Of a stretch of 21,920 bases of DNA, positions 1 through 7,505 are shown in pieces. The stretch covers positions 1-21,920 of IMG/VR virus record IMGVR_UViG_3300010401_000260; one strand, written 5' to 3'. A program made the translations under genes and the position numbers. Below the pieces are notes generated by a model. That model was not told the DNA's origin, did not search any database, and worked only from the letters and a program-made list of their open reading frames with translations. The stretch's first letter is position 1. Each line of letters opens with the position of its first letter. The DNA is from a virus.

Positions 1-1259
1 AAACGTAGTAACTTATCATCCTCAGTGATTGCATAAAGCTGTGTTACGTTGGTGTCAATTTTGGCAAACTGTTTGATGGACTTCCCATTAGTGATAGTAT
101 CGATGGATGTAAAACATTTATTTAGCGTATCATACACCAATATGATGTTCCCATAAATACTATTCAACGAAAACAACGCATAGTTATCAAACACTATCGC
201 AGAACACTTATCCGCCTGTTGCACTATTCCATTAAACAATCTCGCAACTTTTAGCGAAAATATACTATTACGTCCCTCGTTCTGTAGTTGGAGAACTGCA
301 TTGAAACTTCTTAGTCCCTCAGGGTCAACGAATGCGGAGTCCCCTAAAATATCCACAAACACCCTATCACTAATACACCCTGCATTAAAAAGGAACTGTC
401 GGATAAAAGTAGGTTCCCCGAATAATGTAGGAGCGCCGGGATTTCTATTGAAGGTCACCGAGAAGCAAACAGCGTTGGCGGCTGATACGAATAACCCTCC
501 ACTACTCAAAGCTTTTAAACAAGTTATCTCACCAACCCCCACACTATATCCTGTGGTGAATGCATCTCCACCTTTTTTGCCATCCTTATCCACATTGACA
601 ACAAAATCCAATGGCCTTCCCGATACACTCCTCAACAATGTGGCTCTATCAGGAGCTAGTAAAAACAAACATCCATCCATCCATTCCATCAATGTCCCTA
701 TCGGAACATATTCCCTTCTATCATCTGTTCCCGAGGGGTCATACTCCCAATCATTGTATGTTTGTGTCTGTTTAGTATGTATCCCATTAGCATCTATCCA
801 TATAAAGAAAGGTTGAGTTACACCATCCTGAACCACTATCCCAGGCGCATTACCCAACGCGGCACTAACGTTCGCTAACTTAATCGGGTTATTCGGCACA
901 GGTGTAGTATCAGCCGCTAATCTCCCATAGTTGGTTGTGCTGACAGGCACCACTGCGATATAGACTCTTGTGGCGAAAGGACTCATATTGAATCCCTGTA
1001 TCAACGTCCAACCTTGGTTACCCCTAAACTGATACCACGCCTGACCGAATACAAACAACAAGAGATAATCACCAAATGTATATATCCCCTGTTTGGTTCC
1101 CTGTGGTGCTCCTACTTGTTCTTCCACCGTTAAAATCTGGTCAAGCACATCGAAGCGATTGCGAACGTTAAAAGCTTCTCTATACTCGTTGGGACCTATT
1201 CTGGTGTCATCCACCAATAGGTTCATCCCACCACTAAAACTTGTTTGATTGAACTCCAT
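1..1259 (-). CDS. Tail nozzle / beta-propeller-like virion protein, C terminus cut by window edge
   Basis: An open frame of 419 codons runs from an ATG at 1259 to the left edge with no stop, so the C terminus is missing. The N terminus reads MEFNQTSFSGGMNLLVDDTR followed by IGPNEY and FNVRNRFDVL. This 'GGMN..D.t.i.pnEy....NvRnR' pattern is, from general knowledge of phage proteins, typical of long beta-rich tail proteins that cap the head-tail channel (T7 gp12-like nozzle or P22 gp10-like). The rest is beta-rich with many short hydrophobic stretches and no membrane segment. It lies downstream of an adaptor-like gene, separated by an HNH gene, which fits the adaptor-nozzle order of short-tailed phages. 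The ATG abuts the HNH stop codon, so it may depend on coupling. The nozzle assignment is inferred from pattern and position only. Confidence 0.6.
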   Translation of the reverse strand, partial: MEFNQTSFSGGMNLLVDDTRIGPNEYREAFNVRNRFDVLDQILTVEEQVGAPQGTKQGIYTFGDYLLLFVFGQAWYQFRGNQGWTLIQGFNMSPFATRVYIAVVPVSTTNYGRLAADTTPVPNNPIKLANVSAALGNAPGIVVQDGVTQPFFIWIDANGIHTKQTQTYNDWEYDPSGTDDRREYVPIGTLMEWMDGCLFLLAPDRATLLRSVSGRPLDFVVNVDKDGKKGGDAFTTGYSVGVGEITCLKALSSGGLFVSAANAVCFSVTFNRNPGAPTLFGEPTFIRQFLFNAGCISDRVFVDILGDSAFVDPEGLRSFNAVLQLQNEGRNSIFSLKVARLFNGIVQQADKCSAIVFDNYALFSLNSIYGNIILVYDTLNKCFTSIDTITNGKSIKQFAKIDTNVTQLYAITEDDKLLR

Positions 1260-1604
1260 TTAGGCAGTCCTTCTATAAATACTGCCACGGTCACGACCTT
1301 TTGAAAGCATATCTTGTGTGTTATCTTTACTACTTCCTACCCAGTGATGTTCTGGATTAACACATCGTCTAACATCACAGGTATGTAGAATCTTAATATC
1401 TTCAGGTAGTTCAACGCCATAGAAATCACTAAAAGCAAAACGATGTGCTCTAATATTAACTCCTAGTTGTGGTCCAAAATTACCATAACCTTTACTAGTT
1501 ATCCCACCAGTCCATAACCAACAACCTGTAAGTGTAAACTCTACCTTATTCCAAAAACGTTCACTACGAGCTTCTTGAATTTGAGACAATGCTGGACGAC
1601 CCAT
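1260..1604 (-). CDS. Free-standing HNH endonuclease (HNH_3 type, homing-like)
   Basis: This 114-aa protein has the layout of small phage HNH nucleases: GCWLWTGG (27-34), KGYGNFG (38-44), AHR (53-55), LHTCD (73-77), CVNPEH (81-86), and a C-terminal SSKDNTQDM plus KGR tail. His74, Asn83 and His86 are the likely HNH residues, and Cys76 and Cys81 could take part in metal binding. Such proteins cut DNA and often promote their own spread into the same site in related phages. The gene fits between two structural genes with 2 bases before it and none after, which suggests an insertion into a once-continuous adaptor-nozzle pair. No Shine-Dalgarno is seen; the upstream stretch is AT-rich. Confidence 0.9.
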   Translation of the reverse strand: MGRPALSQIQEARSERFWNKVEFTLTGCWLWTGGITSKGYGNFGPQLGVNIRAHRFAFSDFYGVELPEDIKILHTCDVRRCVNPEHHWVGSSKDNTQDMLSKGRDRGSIYRRTA

Positions 1605-1606
1605 AA

Positions 1607-2578
1607 TTAATAATATATTTGGCCGAGGTATCTACTGGGACCCATAGGACGGTTCCTAGGCAACAACGTATCATGGGGGTTCTCTACTAACGCCACAGCC
1701 TTCTCAGCACCACGGTGTTGGTCCTCATGTTTCCTTGCAAGACTTCGTGAAGCCTTTGCATCGAATGCCACTGCCATATCCCCTTTACCTTGCTCCTCAC
1801 TCCAAAGCTGAAGCATCTTATTAACAATGATGTTGTCATAACCATTAGCGGGGAACTCATCATCATCATTGGTCATCCACGGTAGTGCTTTTTTATATAG
1901 CACTTCCATAAAGTGGTCACTAGGACCAACGTCGGTATTAGACCAAGGATACAAGCTAACATCCACAATCCTATAACGGGCTTCCAGCATATTATTAGCC
2001 AGCACACTAAGTAGATTCCCGTCAACATCCAAGAGAGCAATGTTAAAGTTATTACCCCTGTCTTTTTTGAAGGAGATGATATCGATGAAGTTTTGTTGTC
2101 CATATTTAAAAGTCTCATCCAACGTTATCACATCAATAGCGTTCTCCGCATCCTGTGTGGGGCCGGTCACAGTAATCACCAACGGCGGGTCTTCAACTTC
2201 TTTAACCTGCACAGCAATAACTGTCTCGTTGGTTATCGCGTTATTGAGTGGGGATACTCCTTTTAGCCGCCAACTTCTCCACCTATCGAACCAGTTAAGC
2301 TGATTGTAGCGGGGACGCATGTCGTAAAGATGCCATGGCACATGGGTGGAGTATTCTCTCATTGCCCGAATGGGGCCAACATATAAAGGTAACGCCACAC
2401 TTTGGTCACCGTTTACCCTAAATAGTTGCTCCATGAGAACCCCATCCATGTCAGCTTGGTCATACAACTCGTTCATTGCCTCGTTAGCAAATCGAAGCAA
2501 CACACTACGTTGTGCGGGGTCACTAGGTTGTAACCCCATCTTCAAACCAGCTTGAACTAGGATATACTTTAAAGCCAC
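1607..2578 (-). CDS. Head-tail adaptor-like (tail tubular A-like) protein
   Basis: The protein is 323 aa and soluble, starting MALKYILVQAGLKMGL. The start is GTG at 2578, with a perfect AAGGAGG at 2584-2590 and a 5-base spacer, so the start is well fixed. The N-terminal helical pattern (QRSVLLRFANEAMNELYDQAD, about 23-43) is usual for podovirus adaptor and gatekeeper proteins that bind the portal. A central beta-rich part includes a linker with ITVTGPTQDAENAIDVITL, and the C-terminal helical region (about 225-300) ends RYLGQIYY. The position between collar fibre and nozzle-like protein supports a neck role. No family match could be checked; a different tail protein remains possible. Confidence 0.6.
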   Translation of the reverse strand: MALKYILVQAGLKMGLQPSDPAQRSVLLRFANEAMNELYDQADMDGVLMEQLFRVNGDQSVALPLYVGPIRAMREYSTHVPWHLYDMRPRYNQLNWFDRWRSWRLKGVSPLNNAITNETVIAVQVKEVEDPPLVITVTGPTQDAENAIDVITLDETFKYGQQNFIDIISFKKDRGNNFNIALLDVDGNLLSVLANNMLEARYRIVDVSLYPWSNTDVGPSDHFMEVLYKKALPWMTNDDDEFPANGYDNIIVNKMLQLWSEEQGKGDMAVAFDAKASRSLARKHEDQHRGAEKAVALVENPHDTLLPRNRPMGPSRYLGQIYY

Positions 2579-2583
2579 ACTAG

Positions 2584-2590
2584 CCTCCTT
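2584..2590 (-). promoter_or_regulatory. Strong ribosome binding site for the adaptor-like gene
   Basis: On the minus strand AAGGAGG is followed by CTAGT and then GTG. It is one of the best Shine-Dalgarno sites in this operon, where many starts have none, and it decides the GTG start at 2578. Confidence 0.85.
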
Positions 2591-2591
2591 G

Positions 2592-3707
2592 TTATAGGAC
2601 CTTGACGATATAGATTATCGCCACGTTCTTTGGTCGTGTTTCAGTAGCTCCACCTGCTGTTGGGTCGGATGTTAATCCAAGGGTGGCAGCGGTAGCTGAT
2701 TTGGTGATAATCGCCTCACCAGCATCAGCCGAACCACTAGTAGTGTGTTTGGCAGCTTGGCTAGCGTTATCGATTGGGTTAGCAATATCCACGCTGGCAT
2801 TAGCAAACTCAAAATGCTTGTGGTCCTTTATCGCATCAGCTTGAACATTAGCTAGCGCCCTGGGACCATCAGGGTCCACAGCCGCACCAGTTGAACGACC
2901 ACGGAGAAAATAACCACGTAGGTCAGGGAGATTAAAAGTAGTGGTGCCATTACCATTACCCCAAAGATATCCATCGTTGGAGTAAAGTGTGTTAAGGTCC
3001 ACATAGGTTGCTCTACTAATCGCACTACCATCACACTCCAACCAATTAGCAGGTAATGTAGTTCCAGAAAACTGAATAACTGCCCCCACCGGCATGAATT
3101 GACCCAACGCACCTGCTGATAACTTGGCCGGTGTAACACTGGCATCTTGAATATGATCGGTTCCCACTGCCCGGTTAGCATCTACTGTGGGGTCACTTTG
3201 TAATTTGTCGGAAGTGATTTTATTGCTACCAACTGTTGGATTAGGATACAACCCAACAAGGTCCCCACCAGCGGCAGTAACCCCGCCAACCATTAAGGTG
3301 GTCGGAATACTAGTTATCTTACTCCAGTCCACTGAGAAAATCTTGTCATTCGTAACTGCTCCCGCCGCTATCTTCGTATTGGTGACGCTCCCATCAGCTA
3401 ACACTGCCAACGTAATACTTGTCCACTTCAAATAAGTAGCATCGGAGGCCCCGCCCTCATTCCACACATATGCCACCACTGAGTTAACCAATCTCCTCAC
3501 CCAGATATAATTCTTCCACTTCGTAGTAGTGTTCGCATCTGGAACTTGTGGCACACCGGCAATATCAGTGGTCACTACGATTATACCCTTATCAGTGGTG
3601 TAAGGATTTGCCCCGGTGAGGAACTGTAACAAAGCTGCTCCAGTTATCCCAACATACCCAGTAGGGTCAAACGGGGCGCTTAAGTCTTGTGTGCTAGGTT
3701 GTGCCAT
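2592..3707 (-). CDS. Tail fibre protein with phage collar domain
   Basis: The 371-aa protein has three parts. Residues 1-100 form a compact N-terminal domain (GITGAALLQFLTGANPYTTD, KWKNYIWVRRL). Residues 100-200 are fibre-like with short repeats (DGSVTNTKIAAGAVTNDKI, ITSDKLQSDPTVD, QDASVTPAKLSAGAL). From about 205 comes a Phage_Collar-type domain: MPVGAVIQFSG, LPANWLECDGSAISRATY, FNLPDLRGYFLRG. The C terminus ETRPKNVAIIYIVKVL is the usual end of collar-domain fibres. Such proteins form trimeric fibres that bind host surface sugars or proteins. The ATG lies 4 bases after the stop of the LamG-like gene, with no clear Shine-Dalgarno. The domain call is firm; receptor binding is inferred. Confidence 0.9.
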   Translation of the reverse strand: MAQPSTQDLSAPFDPTGYVGITGAALLQFLTGANPYTTDKGIIVVTTDIAGVPQVPDANTTTKWKNYIWVRRLVNSVVAYVWNEGGASDATYLKWTSITLAVLADGSVTNTKIAAGAVTNDKIFSVDWSKITSIPTTLMVGGVTAAGGDLVGLYPNPTVGSNKITSDKLQSDPTVDANRAVGTDHIQDASVTPAKLSAGALGQFMPVGAVIQFSGTTLPANWLECDGSAISRATYVDLNTLYSNDGYLWGNGNGTTTFNLPDLRGYFLRGRSTGAAVDPDGPRALANVQADAIKDHKHFEFANASVDIANPIDNASQAAKHTTSGSADAGEAIITKSATAATLGLTSDPTAGGATETRPKNVAIIYIVKVL

Positions 3708-3711
3708 AGTA

Positions 3712-4986
3712 TTATGCTGTTATTTGATTGTAAACTGGAACCGAATTGGTTGGAAATGTCATAGCTAAAGGTATCACACTACCCTGATAAGGAGCATGGT
3801 GGCCTAATAGATACTGCAACGTCTGAAGTCTTTCATCCGCTGACTGTGGTTGACTATAACCAAGTAACGCGAGAATATCTGTCCCCTTAGCTGCTGTTCC
3901 AGCGGGGTCACCCATGAGTAATGTGGGAGTGATAACTACTCCACCACCCTCAGTATCAGAGAATACGGGACCACCTATGTTACTACCATAAACCTTAACA
4001 CTCTTGTTCGTCATGTTTATCTCAAACACCGTTATCGTTGAGCTAAACGCAACATTGTTAATAGCAGTCCCACCCAATGTGATATCAACTGTCCCATCCC
4101 CTGCACCCTCAATAACCATATCCGTGCCGGATTGGAAATCCAATATCTCATTCGTGTTATTCCCACCAACATTCCCCAACACCACAAGATAAAAGACTTC
4201 CAACACATCGCTAAGTGCTGAGTCGGCTACTAGATTGGTGGTTCCTAAAAATTGAATATAAAAGGCTCCCTGATGCGGTCGGTCACCATCCGTAGCCTGA
4301 GCCAGCAAGATGTTACTCAACTTGTCCTTCCAACTAGCAACATTGCTTCCTGTTCCATTGGTTATCCCACTGTCCCAACTCCACCAACAAAGTTCATCTG
4401 TTGCGCCGGGGGCTGTTGGTGCATCGGTGGAAATAAATACGGTAACCAGCGCATCTGGAATCCTCAACACCTCATCCACCCCGCTACGGTAGTCTTTATT
4501 GGTTAATACGCTGGTAAAGAACGTTCTAGCCTGAGCATCCACACTATTAGCCTCACCAGGGATACTCCAAATCTCATAACGAAAATTCTTCCTGATTAAT
4601 TCTCCATTATACAACGGTGCATGAAAATACATTACCTCTCCAAAATCCTCCCATAACTTATACCTCACCGTGTTAATATTCCCATGTTGGTCCTGTGTGG
4701 TATAACTAACACACGCTATATAGTTGGGTTGCGATGGCGGTGTATAACTACGTAGTGCAAAATTGTTTGGCGCTTCAAAAGGAAATGCTCCTACCAACTC
4801 ACTATAGCTTAACCCCACTGGATTAACTATATTAAACGCGGGGATAGTAATGAATGTCCTCGTCCGTGTTAAACGGCTCAACGGAGTTCTATCCAGCCAG
4901 CGAACTAAAAAGTTTGGGTCGCTATTCATGTTGTTTCTAAAATGCCATGCTAACGTTGCTGGCGCCAAATCAAGGTAAGGTAACAA
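3712..4986 (-). CDS. Virion (tail) protein with LamG/concanavalin-like domain
   Basis: The 424-aa protein begins MLPYLDLAPATLAWHFRNNM at a TTG codon; TTGAGG sits four bases upstream, which supports this start over the internal ATG at residue 20. Residues 1-190 are unassigned. From about 200, CWWSWDSGITNGTGSNVASWKDKLSN resembles the 'W.D.SGN' opening of LamG/ConA-like lectin folds, and SADERLQTLQYLLGHHAPY near residue 390 resembles the helix that closes such domains in other proteins. No signal peptide is present, unlike the LamG-like protein at 7506-8318. Placement directly before the collar fibre suggests a receptor-binding or tail component. Sugar binding is inferred from the fold pattern. 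Confidence 0.6.
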   Translation of the reverse strand: MLPYLDLAPATLAWHFRNNMNSDPNFLVRWLDRTPLSRLTRTRTFITIPAFNIVNPVGLSYSELVGAFPFEAPNNFALRSYTPPSQPNYIACVSYTTQDQHGNINTVRYKLWEDFGEVMYFHAPLYNGELIRKNFRYEIWSIPGEANSVDAQARTFFTSVLTNKDYRSGVDEVLRIPDALVTVFISTDAPTAPGATDELCWWSWDSGITNGTGSNVASWKDKLSNILLAQATDGDRPHQGAFYIQFLGTTNLVADSALSDVLEVFYLVVLGNVGGNNTNEILDFQSGTDMVIEGAGDGTVDITLGGTAINNVAFSSTITVFEINMTNKSVKVYGSNIGGPVFSDTEGGGVVITPTLLMGDPAGTAAKGTDILALLGYSQPQSADERLQTLQYLLGHHAPYQGSVIPLAMTFPTNSVPVYNQITA

Positions 4987-5032
4987 AAAACCTCAATGAC
5001 AACAGTTAGCACGGCAAATAGTGGTTAGGACG

Positions 5033-5590
5033 TTAAAACTTATAACCGATACCGAACCTATACTGTTGGCCGGGGGTTGCTGACCACTTCTCAAGATCCC
5101 ATATCAAATCCACCTTCTTAGATAGTCTAACCGCCATACCAGCGCCAGCAATACCTTGAACGCTGCCAGGGTCATTAGCACTTCCACCGAACGGCACAGC
5201 CACTCCACCTAGCACAAAAGGCACCACAGTAACCTTACCAAATAACGTGATGGGAATCTGAAGCTGACTATTAAATGAGGCTTGGTAAAATGCCTTATTA
5301 AGATACTCCATCCGCATACCAGCCACAAAATACTCACTGATACTGTAGGCTAATGCTACGCCACCGCCAGCATCATACTTATTGTTCCCGGTCGTGACAA
5401 TACCGTAGGGAACCACAATAAAGTTAGTTCCCTGTGCTATCCACTGTAGGGTGTCCTGGAAGAATCCCAACGATACACTGTTGGTTGCAACTGGCGGCAA
5501 CGCATTAGTATCCGTTTGAGCTTCTGCGACACTAAGGAGTGCCACTACCATCAACAACCCACATGTTACCTTTTTTAGTTGTGTTTTCAT
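5033..5590 (-). CDS. Phage-encoded outer-membrane beta-barrel protein with Sec signal peptide
   Basis: The 185-aa product opens with a Sec signal peptide: basic MKTQLKKV, hydrophobic CGLLMVVALLSV, and an AEA|QT cleavage site near residue 25. The mature part alternates polar and hydrophobic residues (FIVVPYGIVTT, GGVALAYSISEYFVAGMRMEY, LQIPITLFGKVTVVPFVLGG, GIAGAGMAVRLSKKVDLIWDLE). It ends QYRFGIGYKF, an alternating last strand with C-terminal Phe, the known BAM recognition signature of outer-membrane barrels. Size fits a barrel of about eight strands. It lies between the holin cassette and tail genes. Phage outer-membrane proteins such as lambda Lom are known; a role in surface change or superinfection exclusion is inference. 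No strong Shine-Dalgarno is present. Confidence 0.75.
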   Translation of the reverse strand: MKTQLKKVTCGLLMVVALLSVAEAQTDTNALPPVATNSVSLGFFQDTLQWIAQGTNFIVVPYGIVTTGNNKYDAGGGVALAYSISEYFVAGMRMEYLNKAFYQASFNSQLQIPITLFGKVTVVPFVLGGVAVPFGGSANDPGSVQGIAGAGMAVRLSKKVDLIWDLEKWSATPGQQYRFGIGYKF

Positions 5591-5612
5591 TTTTTATTCT
5601 ATGTTGTGTTTG

Positions 5613-5774
5613 CTACTTTGTTACTGCTGCACCAAACACTACCCATCCGAGCAGTGCCAGCAATACCCAAATCACGATGGAGTCATCTATCTTGCGACTC
5701 TTGACCGCTGGTTGACCTATACCAAATATCAACCATACTGCCATAACTACCCAGAACAATATTCGTAATGTCAT
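5613..5774 (-). CDS. Small two-helix membrane protein in the lysis cassette
   Basis: This 53-aa ORF starts at ATG 5774 behind a good ribosome site (CAGGAG plus six bases) and overlaps the stop of the holin-like gene as ATGA. It reads MTLRILFWVVMAVWLIFGIG, a polar loop KSRKIDDS, then IVIWVLLALLGWVVFGAAVT and a terminal K. Two predicted membrane helices lie at about 3-20 and 32-51. The clear ribosome site, coupling and neat two-helix topology support a real gene. It may be a second holin, antiholin or holin partner; no sequence family is recognised. Confidence 0.8.
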   Translation of the reverse strand: MTLRILFWVVMAVWLIFGIGQPAVKSRKIDDSIVIWVLLALLGWVVFGAAVTK

Positions 5775-6175
5775 TTCTTTTCTCCTGTTGTTGGTTCCGT
5801 TGGTGTTGGGTCAGATTCTTTACGGTTAAAAAACTGTGTATCTGATGCACCGGGAAATCTTTTAGCAACATACTCCTCTATCTTACTCAACACTATCTTA
5901 TGCAGCATCCATGCAATAAATCCGATAATCAACCCAACACATAGATTCCTCACCACCCATATACGTTGAGGCATGTTGTTAGCTCGCGGGTCTGCAAGGA
6001 ATAACATAAACAACGCACCCCATAAGATTACTACCACCGGGATACCATTGTTGGGGAACGCTTTGATAAACCGTAGGACATACCCAACAACAATACAGGT
6101 AAAGCAAACTAACGCGGCGGCGGATAACCCCTGCACCTTATCGAGTCCCGACAGTATATCGTTTAGCCATTCCAT
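5771..6175 (-). CDS. Holin-like three-helix membrane protein
   Basis: The 134-aa protein has an N-terminal amphipathic segment (MEWLNDILSGLDKVQGL) and three hydrophobic helices at about 18-37 (AAALVCFTCIVVGYVLRF), 44-63 (GIPVVVILWGALFMLFLADP) and 75-95 (WVVRNLCVGLIIGFIAWMLH). The C-terminal tail is charged and Pro/Thr-rich (ESDPTPTEPTTGEKK). Size, topology and the WVVRN..vGLIIGFIAW block match phage holins, which open the inner membrane at a set time. It overlaps a 37-aa ORF upstream and the 53-aa ORF downstream, both with membrane helices. No endolysin gene was recognised nearby. Confidence 0.75.
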   Translation of the reverse strand: MEWLNDILSGLDKVQGLSAAALVCFTCIVVGYVLRFIKAFPNNGIPVVVILWGALFMLFLADPRANNMPQRIWVVRNLCVGLIIGFIAWMLHKIVLSKIEEYVAKRFPGASDTQFFNRKESDPTPTEPTTGEKK

Positions 6176-6276
6176 AATTTTATAAACTCAGCAACCAGAT
6201 AACCATATATCAAACTAACCACACAGGTGATTACTATTATGATTATCGTGTCGTTATTACCATTATCATCTTCCAT
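6163..6276 (-). CDS. Candidate 37-aa single-pass membrane peptide
   Basis: A 37-codon frame fills the gap between the coiled-coil membrane protein and the holin-like gene and overlaps the start of the latter by 13 bases. It begins MEDDNGNND, then a hydrophobic helix TIIIIVITCVVSLIYGYLVA (10-29), then EFIKLWNG. An AGGA lies about three bases before the ATG, a tight but possible ribosome site. An acidic N terminus, one helix and its place among lysis genes make it a plausible holin regulator or spanin-like peptide. Evidence is composition, fit and overlap only. Confidence 0.6.
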   Translation of the reverse strand: MEDDNGNNDTIIIIVITCVVSLIYGYLVAEFIKLWNG

Positions 6277-6286
6277 CCATCCTATA

Positions 6287-6595
6287 CTATTTTACAAAGT
6301 GATTCAAAAGCCACCCAATTATCAACCCAACCCCACCTACAATGAAATTAGCACCACGTAGAAAACTCATCCTCTCCAGTTCTCTCCTCTCCAATGATGT
6401 TAATCTCGGCACCACACCTTCTTTCTCATCAAACAATGCATTAATCATCTTTACTTGGTTTTGTAAAATCCCTGGCCTTCCAGTCATATCCCCTCCACTA
6501 ATGGCCATTCGTAATTCATTATACCCTGTCTCCATTCTTTCAACCTTATCATGAATTAACTTTACAAGTTGTTCCATACGTTCTATTTCAGTCAT
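6287..6595 (-). CDS. XhlA-like coiled-coil, tail-anchored lysis accessory protein
   Basis: The 102-aa product has heptad-like N-terminal helices (IERMEQLVKLIHDKVERME, 4-22; LQNQVKMINALFDE; LTSLERRELERMSFLRG) and a C-terminal membrane helix (ANFIVGGVGLIIGWLLNHF, about 82-100) with a final Lys. This matches the architecture of XhlA-type haemolysin/holin-accessory proteins. The start overlaps the stop of the receiver-domain gene as ATGA, so the two are probably translationally coupled. It leads into three more membrane-protein ORFs. A role with the holin is likely but inferred. Confidence 0.7.
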   Translation of the reverse strand: MTEIERMEQLVKLIHDKVERMETGYNELRMAISGGDMTGRPGILQNQVKMINALFDEKEGVVPRLTSLERRELERMSFLRGANFIVGGVGLIIGWLLNHFVK

Positions 6596-7026
6596 ACAGC
6601 TTGGATTTTCTGAGGTAGCACAGCCTCTAGTGCGTGGTCATCTAAGGGTTTAGATAGCATGATTGCCCCCTGTCGCAATACAGCATCAACTTGGTGGTTT
6701 GTTGGATAACCAGTTAACAACACATAACGTGTTCCAGGGTTTAATCCAGTTGTTTGTAGAATCAAATCAAGTCCTGACATTCCTGGCATCACTAAATCAA
6801 ACATCACAATATCATATCTCGTTTTCGTCATTAGTTCCTGAGCAGCTTTTCCATCTCCAGCTACGTCAACTCTAACATTAAATCGTTCAAGCTTCTTTAA
6901 GATGATAAAAACATCTGCTGCGTCATCATCCACTAGAAGCAACATCTTAGGTGGTTGTAATGCGGCGATAGTTTTCTCTATCTGTTTTATCGCTGATTTA
7001 TAATCGTATTGGTCTGTGTCAGCCAT
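6592..7026 (-). CDS. Stand-alone CheY-like response-regulator receiver protein
   Basis: The 144-aa protein has a 26-residue leader (MADTDQYDYKSAIKQIEK...) followed by a complete receiver fold: MLLLVDDDAAD with acidic pocket Asp33-35, phosphoacceptor Asp77 in IVMFDLVMPGMSG, Thr105 in YVLLTGYP, and Lys126 in MLSKPLDDH. All residues needed for aspartyl phosphorylation are present, so it should accept a phosphoryl group from a histidine kinase. There is no output domain and no kinase in the window. It is translationally coupled (ATGA) to the XhlA-like gene. A GGAG touches the ATG, so ribosome spacing is poor. Domain identity is near certain; the role in a phage is unknown. Confidence 0.93.
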   Translation of the reverse strand: MADTDQYDYKSAIKQIEKTIAALQPPKMLLLVDDDAADVFIILKKLERFNVRVDVAGDGKAAQELMTKTRYDIVMFDLVMPGMSGLDLILQTTGLNPGTRYVLLTGYPTNHQVDAVLRQGAIMLSKPLDDHALEAVLPQKIQAV

Positions 7027-7051
7027 CTCCGTGGAAGTTCTGGAAGTTTAG

Positions 7052-7492
7052 TTATGGCAGCGTTAAGGTGTTCTGTTGGGAAGTTGGCGGTGACGCTGGA
7101 ACTGCCGCCGGACCTCCGAAAAAAGCTACACCTATATAGTTAGATACTGACACAGCAAAGTAAGTATCGTTGGTGAAACTAATTGGAACCTTATGAAATA
7201 GGGAACCATCTGGATTAGTAAGCACAGGAGGATTAGTTATCATGGAATACAACTTCCATGCTGTATTCGTTCCATTGAACACCGGAGCCGAATATACAAC
7301 ATAGTAGATATTCGTAATCTGTGCGATGTTTACTGGATTAGTTACTCCAACCAATCTTGCATTTACACTGGCCCAATAACTTGTTGGATAACTCCAAACA
7401 AGAGAACCAGAAGTTGCAATGCTGTTAGTTAAACTATCTGCCTCTGTTATCAGAGTTGCGAGAAGTGCTAGCGTTAGAATCAGTTTTTTCAT
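7052..7492 (-). CDS. Secreted beta-rich protein, unknown function
   Basis: I place the start at ATG 7492, which opens a 146-aa protein with a Sec signal peptide (MKKLILTLALLATLITEADS). An ATG 42 bases upstream would bury this signal behind 14 residues and would overlap the preceding gene. The mature protein is Asn/Thr/Ser/Val-rich and probably all-beta (ITNIYYVVYSAPVFNGTNTA, KLYSMITNPPVL, FAVSVSNYIGVAFFGG), somewhat like fibronectin-type or bacterial surface domains. It ends in a Pro/Ser/Gln-rich tail. No family is recognised. It sits between an exported LamG-like protein and the receiver, and it looks host-like rather than virion-like. Confidence 0.7.
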   Translation of the reverse strand: MKKLILTLALLATLITEADSLTNSIATSGSLVWSYPTSYWASVNARLVGVTNPVNIAQITNIYYVVYSAPVFNGTNTAWKLYSMITNPPVLTNPDGSLFHKVPISFTNDTYFAVSVSNYIGVAFFGGPAAVPASPPTSQQNTLTLP

Positions 7493-7505
7493 TTGTTTTA
7501 ATTGT

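Noticed and set aside
301-816. Plus-strand 171-aa ORF
   Set aside because: It lies opposite the open nozzle-like frame; its Ser/Pro/Leu-rich sequence is typical of antisense shadow and has no ribosome site.
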